Below, in pieces: positions 60,681 through 64,000 of a stretch of DNA of 64,000 bases. A program made the position numbers and the translations under genes. Below the pieces are notes generated by a model, which saw nothing but the letters and a program-made list of their open reading frames with translations, was not told where the DNA came from and made no database searches. Positions within the stretch are counted from its first letter, which is position 1, and each line of letters opens with the position of its first letter. The DNA comes from Microcoleus sp. FACHB-68 (GTDB lineage Bacteria; Cyanobacteriota; Cyanobacteriia; Cyanobacteriales; Oscillatoriaceae): NCBI RefSeq assembly GCF_014695715.1, contig NZ_JACJOT010000002.1:124001-188000 (forward strand), given 5' to 3'.

Positions 60681-61157
60681 TTATTGTTCAACCTCTGTAG
60701 GTTCGCTGGTGAGTATTTCTTCTGCCTGGAACTGGTGAGCATCATCAAGGCTCCAGCTCTGTAGGTCTTGGGCTTTGCCTTGTTGAACAGAGACAATCAT
60801 ATATGAATATTGTGGCCAAGCATATTGACGATCGCACTCAGAGGGAATGGCGGGGTTGTCGGGGTGGGAGTGATAGATGCCAATAATTGCCAGATCGAGG
60901 TTACGTGCTTTGCGTTGCGCCTCGAACATAAATTGAGGAGAAATTTCATACCGGCGCTTTTTGGTAAATTCGTCCTCAGCAGATACCGCTAGTGATGCTT
61001 CTGCACTCCAAGCATTTTCTGCCGGCCACACTTCCACCAAAATTTTACCGCCATCTATGAGCCGGCCAACGAGCAAGCCGCAGCACTCCTCCGGATAAGC
61101 ACTCATCCCATGATTGCAGATAACTTGAAGATGCTCTGGATGCACAGTTAGAACCAT
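60681..61157 (-). CDS. JAMM (M67-family) metallopeptidase, Mec-like
   Basis: 158 residues. The zinc motif is intact: HSHPDNPAIPSECD gives H-x-H with Asp eleven residues after the second His, and an upstream Glu in CGLLVGRLIDG/ILVEVW supplies the catalytic base. In actinobacteria the homologue Mec cleaves the cysteine-CysO adduct to release cysteine, and other members process MoaD/ThiS-like carriers. Adjacent to moeZ (71 bp, same strand). No carrier gene is in the window. A compact Glu-rich tail ends the protein. Confidence 0.88.
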   Translation of the reverse strand: MVLTVHPEHLQVICNHGMSAYPEECCGLLVGRLIDGGKILVEVWPAENAWSAEASLAVSAEDEFTKKRRYEISPQFMFEAQRKARNLDLAIIGIYHSHPDNPAIPSECDRQYAWPQYSYMIVSVQQGKAQDLQSWSLDDAHQFQAEEILTSEPTEVEQ

Positions 61158-61214
61158 AAAGGTAGAGTTTTGGATAGTAATAGAATCTCTCTCATTTTGA
61201 ACACAAGAAAACTA

Positions 61215-62582
61215 TTATTCCCTGGGGATTTGCATCACTTCCAGACACATTTGGCGGAAATGATCACCGCGTTGCTCAAAATTTTGATACTGATCAAAAC
61301 TCGCACAAGCCGGCGAAAGCAAAACAACTTTAGCTCCTAATTGTGCGGCTAATTCAGCAGCCCTAGGAACCGCACGTTCCATCGTTTCTACAATTTCGTA
61401 ACGCGGATGATGAATTTCCTCCAAGCGTTTGCCAAACGCACCGGCAGCGCTACCAATAAGCAAAACGGCTGCGGCTTTTGTTTGAATTATTTTCATCCAG
61501 CCGTTATCATCACCGGCTTTCGCTTCTCCCCCAGCGATTAAAATTGCTGGTGCTTGAACAGAAGATAGCCCAACTTGAGCGGCGTCGTAATTGGTGGCTT
61601 TACTGTCATTGATAAAGTCAACCCCATTAAACGTGCAAATATGTTCCAGCCGGTGAGAAACGCCGGGGAAAGTGGCAATGGCGCGGGCAATGGCTTCTTT
61701 TTCAATGCCGGCTAAACGCGCTGCCGCCACCGCCATGAGCAAATTTTGCAGGTTGTGTTCCCCAACCATTCGCAGCGAGGCTGCCGGCAACACAGGTTCA
61801 CCCAGCGCCACAACCCAGCCATCTTCAATGTATGCTGACCAGCTAGAATCGCTGATAAATTCGGCTTGACCTTTAACACTTGTCCAGCAAATGTTTGGCC
61901 AGCGTTGCGGGGTATTTTGACGCAGGTAAGGATCGTCTCCGTTGATTACTTGCTGCTGAGATTGGTTGAGGAGATGAGCTTTGATATTGAAGTAATTTTC
62001 TAAAGTTTTATGCCGGCTAAGGTGATCCGGGGTAAACGTTGTCCAAACTCCAATGCGAGGCGCAATTGACGGGGAAGATTCGATTTGATAGCTGCTGAGT
62101 TCGGCAATCACCCAGTCGGGGGGCGTTTCTTGCAAAGCCAATTCGCAGGCGGCGTAACCGATGTTGCCACAGGCGGGGGCGTTGAAACCGGCTGCTTGGA
62201 AAATAGCGGCAATCAGGGCGGTTGTGGTGGTTTTGCCGTTAGTGCCGGTGATCGCCACCCAGGGGGACGGGAGATAGCGCCAAGCGAGTTCCATCTCGCC
62301 AATGGTTTCGATGCCGAGTTCTCTGGCGCGGACTAATGCCGGTGCATCCCAAGGTACGCCGGGACTGACAACAACAAGTTGAGGCCGGTTGTCTGGGTTA
62401 TCTGGGTCAAAAGAATAGCCCAGCAGCACCGGAATTCCATCAGGCGCAAGCTGCTGTTGCTGTTCTTGCAGAATTTCAGAGTTACTGCGATCGCTCACCG
62501 TCACCTGCCAACCTTCCCGTTTTAGCAGTCGTGCGGCAGCAATTCCCGATTTTCCAAGTCCGATGACGTGAGCGATGGGCAT
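61215..62582 (-). CDS. murD: UDP-N-acetylmuramoyl-L-alanine:D-glutamate ligase
   Basis: 455 residues of the Mur ligase family. N-terminal UDP-binding domain begins [20 protein letters not shown]; the ATP loop [16 protein letters not shown] lies near 110; the Mg-binding and ligase motifs follow ([74 protein letters not shown] region). The C-terminal domain ends [20 protein letters not shown]. It adds D-Glu to UDP-MurNAc-L-Ala in cytoplasmic peptidoglycan synthesis. Isolated from other mur genes, as usual in cyanobacteria. Confidence 0.96.
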   Translation of the reverse strand: MPIAHVIGLGKSGIAAARLLKREGWQVTVSDRSNSEILQEQQQQLAPDGIPVLLGYSFDPDNPDNRPQLVVVSPGVPWDAPALVRARELGIETIGEMELAWRYLPSPWVAITGTNGKTTTTALIAAIFQAAGFNAPACGNIGYAACELALQETPPDWVIAELSSYQIESSPSIAPRIGVWTTFTPDHLSRHKTLENYFNIKAHLLNQSQQQVINGDDPYLRQNTPQRWPNICWTSVKGQAEFISDSSWSAYIEDGWVVALGEPVLPAASLRMVGEHNLQNLLMAVAAARLAGIEKEAIARAIATFPGVSHRLEHICTFNGVDFINDSKATNYDAAQVGLSSVQAPAILIAGGEAKAGDDNGWMKIIQTKAAAVLLIGSAAGAFGKRLEEIHHPRYEIVETMERAVPRAAELAAQLGAKVVLLSPACASFDQYQNFEQRGDHFRQMCLEVMQIPRE

Positions 62583-62777
62583 AGCTAGTTTAAGGATTTC
62601 CCTGATTGAGTAAACTTTATCTTACCGTCCAGATAGCAAACAAAACCACCAAGATTCCACAGAGAAATTCCATCTGTGATGATTGTGGGAAGGAGCCGAG
62701 ATCCGGGCATTAGAAGCTTTCTTATCTCAGAATCTGCTAAAGAATCGGCACAATATCAAAATGATGTCAGCAAACTT

Positions 62778-63023
62778 TCAAGAAATGCGTCTTTCCAGAT
62801 TTGCTATCTTCTCATGCAACTGGACAATTTCTTTCGCTAAAGTAGCCACAAGATAAAACTGAGAACAAAATGTTATCAAGGTTAATACACTCAAGAAAAT
62901 TAACACAGCGCTAGTCCCAACAAGTTGCCACAAGATAATTGCCATCGAGCCGAGAAAGAGAGTACACAATAAAGTTACGACTCTTGGATTCTTGGACAAG
63001 GTTCGCATATCTTTTAGACTCAT
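62778..63023 (-). CDS. small two-helix membrane protein with C-terminal coiled coil
   Basis: 81 residues. Two membrane helices (about 17-34 and 36-58: LLCTLFLGSMAIILWQLVG, TSAVLIFLSVLTLITFCSQF) followed by a heptad stretch (KEIVQLHEKIANLERRIS). The site AAAGGTGGAGAAAG precedes ATG closely, supporting translation. It follows glyS in no clear operon (48 bp downstream of its stop, same strand). Function unknown. Confidence 0.65.
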   Translation of the reverse strand: MSLKDMRTLSKNPRVVTLLCTLFLGSMAIILWQLVGTSAVLIFLSVLTLITFCSQFYLVATLAKEIVQLHEKIANLERRIS

Positions 63024-63071
63024 CTTTCTCCACCTTTTTAGAACATTAAGAAACGGTATAGAAAACTTGCC

Positions 63072-64000
63072 TTAGCCTTTGACGATAGCGCCAAAATCTG
63101 CTAAAACGCGAGCGTGATTTCGCAGTAATCCTAACAAATTTAATCGATTACCCCGGATGTCTAAATTTTCATCCATCACTAATACACTTTCAGGGCCATC
63201 AAAGAAGGTGCTGACGGTGGGTGTAATCGCAGCGATGGCATTTACAAGCTGTTGGTAATTGCGTGTTTCTTGAGAGGCTTTTGTTTCTGGAACGAGCTGA
63301 TTGATTGCATCATAAAAAGTTTGCTCAGTGGGTTTTTGGAAAAGTTCTGGACGGACAACAGGTGCCGGCTCCAGTTGGGCAGTATCTAAAATACCTTGCT
63401 TGGCAAGACGGGCGGAACGATTAACCGTTTCATAAATTTCATCCAGCTTGCCGTTGTTCCGAATCTCTTGGAGGAAAAGGGCACGATCTCGCACATCTAA
63501 TAAATCTGTTAATGCCCTTTCGGTATATTCTGGGTCATTTTCTCCCAAAACTGCATTCACCAAGTCGTAATCGATTCCTCGTTCTTCTTGCAATAAAGTG
63601 CGGATGCGCTGAATGAAGAATTCTTGCAGTTGTTCGATTAATTCTGATGGCGAAGCTTTGGGATGATCGGCAGCAAAATTACTAGCGGTTTGTTCTAGCA
63701 ATTGCTGCAAATTGATCGTTAAATCGGCTGTCCAAGTAATGTTAATAATGCCATTGGCAGCGCGGCGCAGGGCAAAGGGATCTGAGGAGCCGGTGGGCAG
63801 CATTCCTAAGCCAAAAATGCTAACTAATGTATCGAGCCGGTCTGCGATTCCGACTGTTTGACCTGTGAGGGTTTCCGGTAAAATATCGTTAGCGCCTCTG
63901 GGCAAATAATGTTCAAAAATGGCTTTGGCAACTGCTTCAGATTCGCCACCGGCACGGGCGTATTTTTCCCCGATAATTCCTTGCAATTCCGGAAATTCAT
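63072..64000 (-). CDS. glyS: glycyl-tRNA synthetase beta subunit, C-terminal part (5' end outside window)
   Basis: Open to the window edge; in frame it reads [15 protein letters not shown], so the gene continues beyond 64000, and the TTG at 63986 is not the start. Recognisable beta-subunit segments: [39 protein letters not shown] and the C-terminal DALR-like anticodon-binding part ending [20 protein letters not shown]. With GlyQ (alpha) it forms an alpha2-beta2 enzyme charging tRNA-Gly. The alpha-subunit gene is not in the window. Stop at 63072, 48 bp before the mini membrane protein. Confidence 0.95.
   Translation of the reverse strand, partial: EFPELQGIIGEKYARAGGESEAVAKAIFEHYLPRGANDILPETLTGQTVGIADRLDTLVSIFGLGMLPTGSSDPFALRRAANGIINITWTADLTINLQQLLEQTASNFAADHPKASPSELIEQLQEFFIQRIRTLLQEERGIDYDLVNAVLGENDPEYTERALTDLLDVRDRALFLQEIRNNGKLDEIYETVNRSARLAKQGILDTAQLEPAPVVRPELFQKPTEQTFYDAINQLVPETKASQETRNYQQLVNAIAAITPTVSTFFDGPESVLVMDENLDIRGNRLNLLGLLRNHARVLADFGAIVKG

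Noticed and set aside
1-64000. tRNA or rRNA genes
   Set aside because: No segment with T-loop/anticodon geometry or rRNA-like sequence was noticed while reading both strands; a tRNAscan run would be decisive.

Overview
The window is a stretch of cyanobacterial chromosome. The evidence is a beta-carboxysome operon (ccmK2-K1-L-M-N-O), the CO2-hydrating NDH-1 genes ndhF4/ndhD4/cupB, a cyanobacteriochrome-type GAF domain, the small RNA Yfr1 between guaB3 and trxA, a CyRepA1 replication protein, and many cyanobacteria-only families (DUF3038/DUF4335, CYP120-like P450, MoeZ). Large intergenic spaces, insertion-sequence debris, degenerate short tandem repeats and a 15-TPR protein suggest a filamentous, Oscillatoriales/Coleofasciculales-like genome, but genus cannot be fixed from the sequence alone. 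GCCGGC/GCCGGT words are conspicuously frequent on both strands, while the classic HIP1 octamer GCGATCGC is only occasional.

Layout: (1) 0-4.7 kb: the 3' part of a PAS-GAF-GGDEF light-sensor/diguanylate cyclase, a LOG-family protein, trxA, Yfr1 and guaB3. (2) 4.7-8.7 kb: a decay zone with a Uma2 pseudogene, a degenerate IS630 element with recognisable ends, an intact VOC gene, a glycoside-hydrolase gene reduced by two internal deletions, a second IS630 fragment and a frameshifted membrane-protein gene. (3) 8.9-20.6 kb: VOC protein, mutS2, the DUF3038-DUF4335 pair, a protein with a perfect 81-bp internal tandem duplication, a DUF39 protein, an AI-2E transporter, a mini membrane protein and purU. 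(4) 20.8-25.9 kb: a CyRepA1 plasmid-type replication protein converging on penicillin-binding protein 2. (5) 26.7-39.3 kb: a CO2-concentrating island. The cupB-ndhD4-ndhF4 genes run leftward and ccmK2-K1-L-M-N-O runs rightward from a shared 829-bp regulatory region, followed by a CmpR-type LysR regulator. (6) 39.8-51.2 kb: GT4 glycosyltransferase, a zinc-ribbon mini protein, alcohol dehydrogenase, AmpG-like MFS, a hypothetical protein, a Ser/Thr kinase, a CPA2 antiporter, an FHA-flavoprotein fusion, a repeat cluster and an FHA/zinc-ribbon protein. (7) 51.3-64 kb: P450, prohibitin, endonuclease V, TPR protein, a small SD-led gene, MFS, MoeZ plus JAMM protease, murD, a mini membrane protein and the 3' part of glyS.

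The functional centre is the inorganic-carbon island. NdhF4/NdhD4/CupB form the thylakoid NDH-1 variant that converts CO2 to bicarbonate. CcmK/L/O build the carboxysome shell, CcmM (gamma-carbonic anhydrase plus three RbcS-like modules) and CcmN organise Rubisco inside it, and the CmpR-type regulator probably reports carbon status. No tRNA, rRNA or CRISPR array was found.
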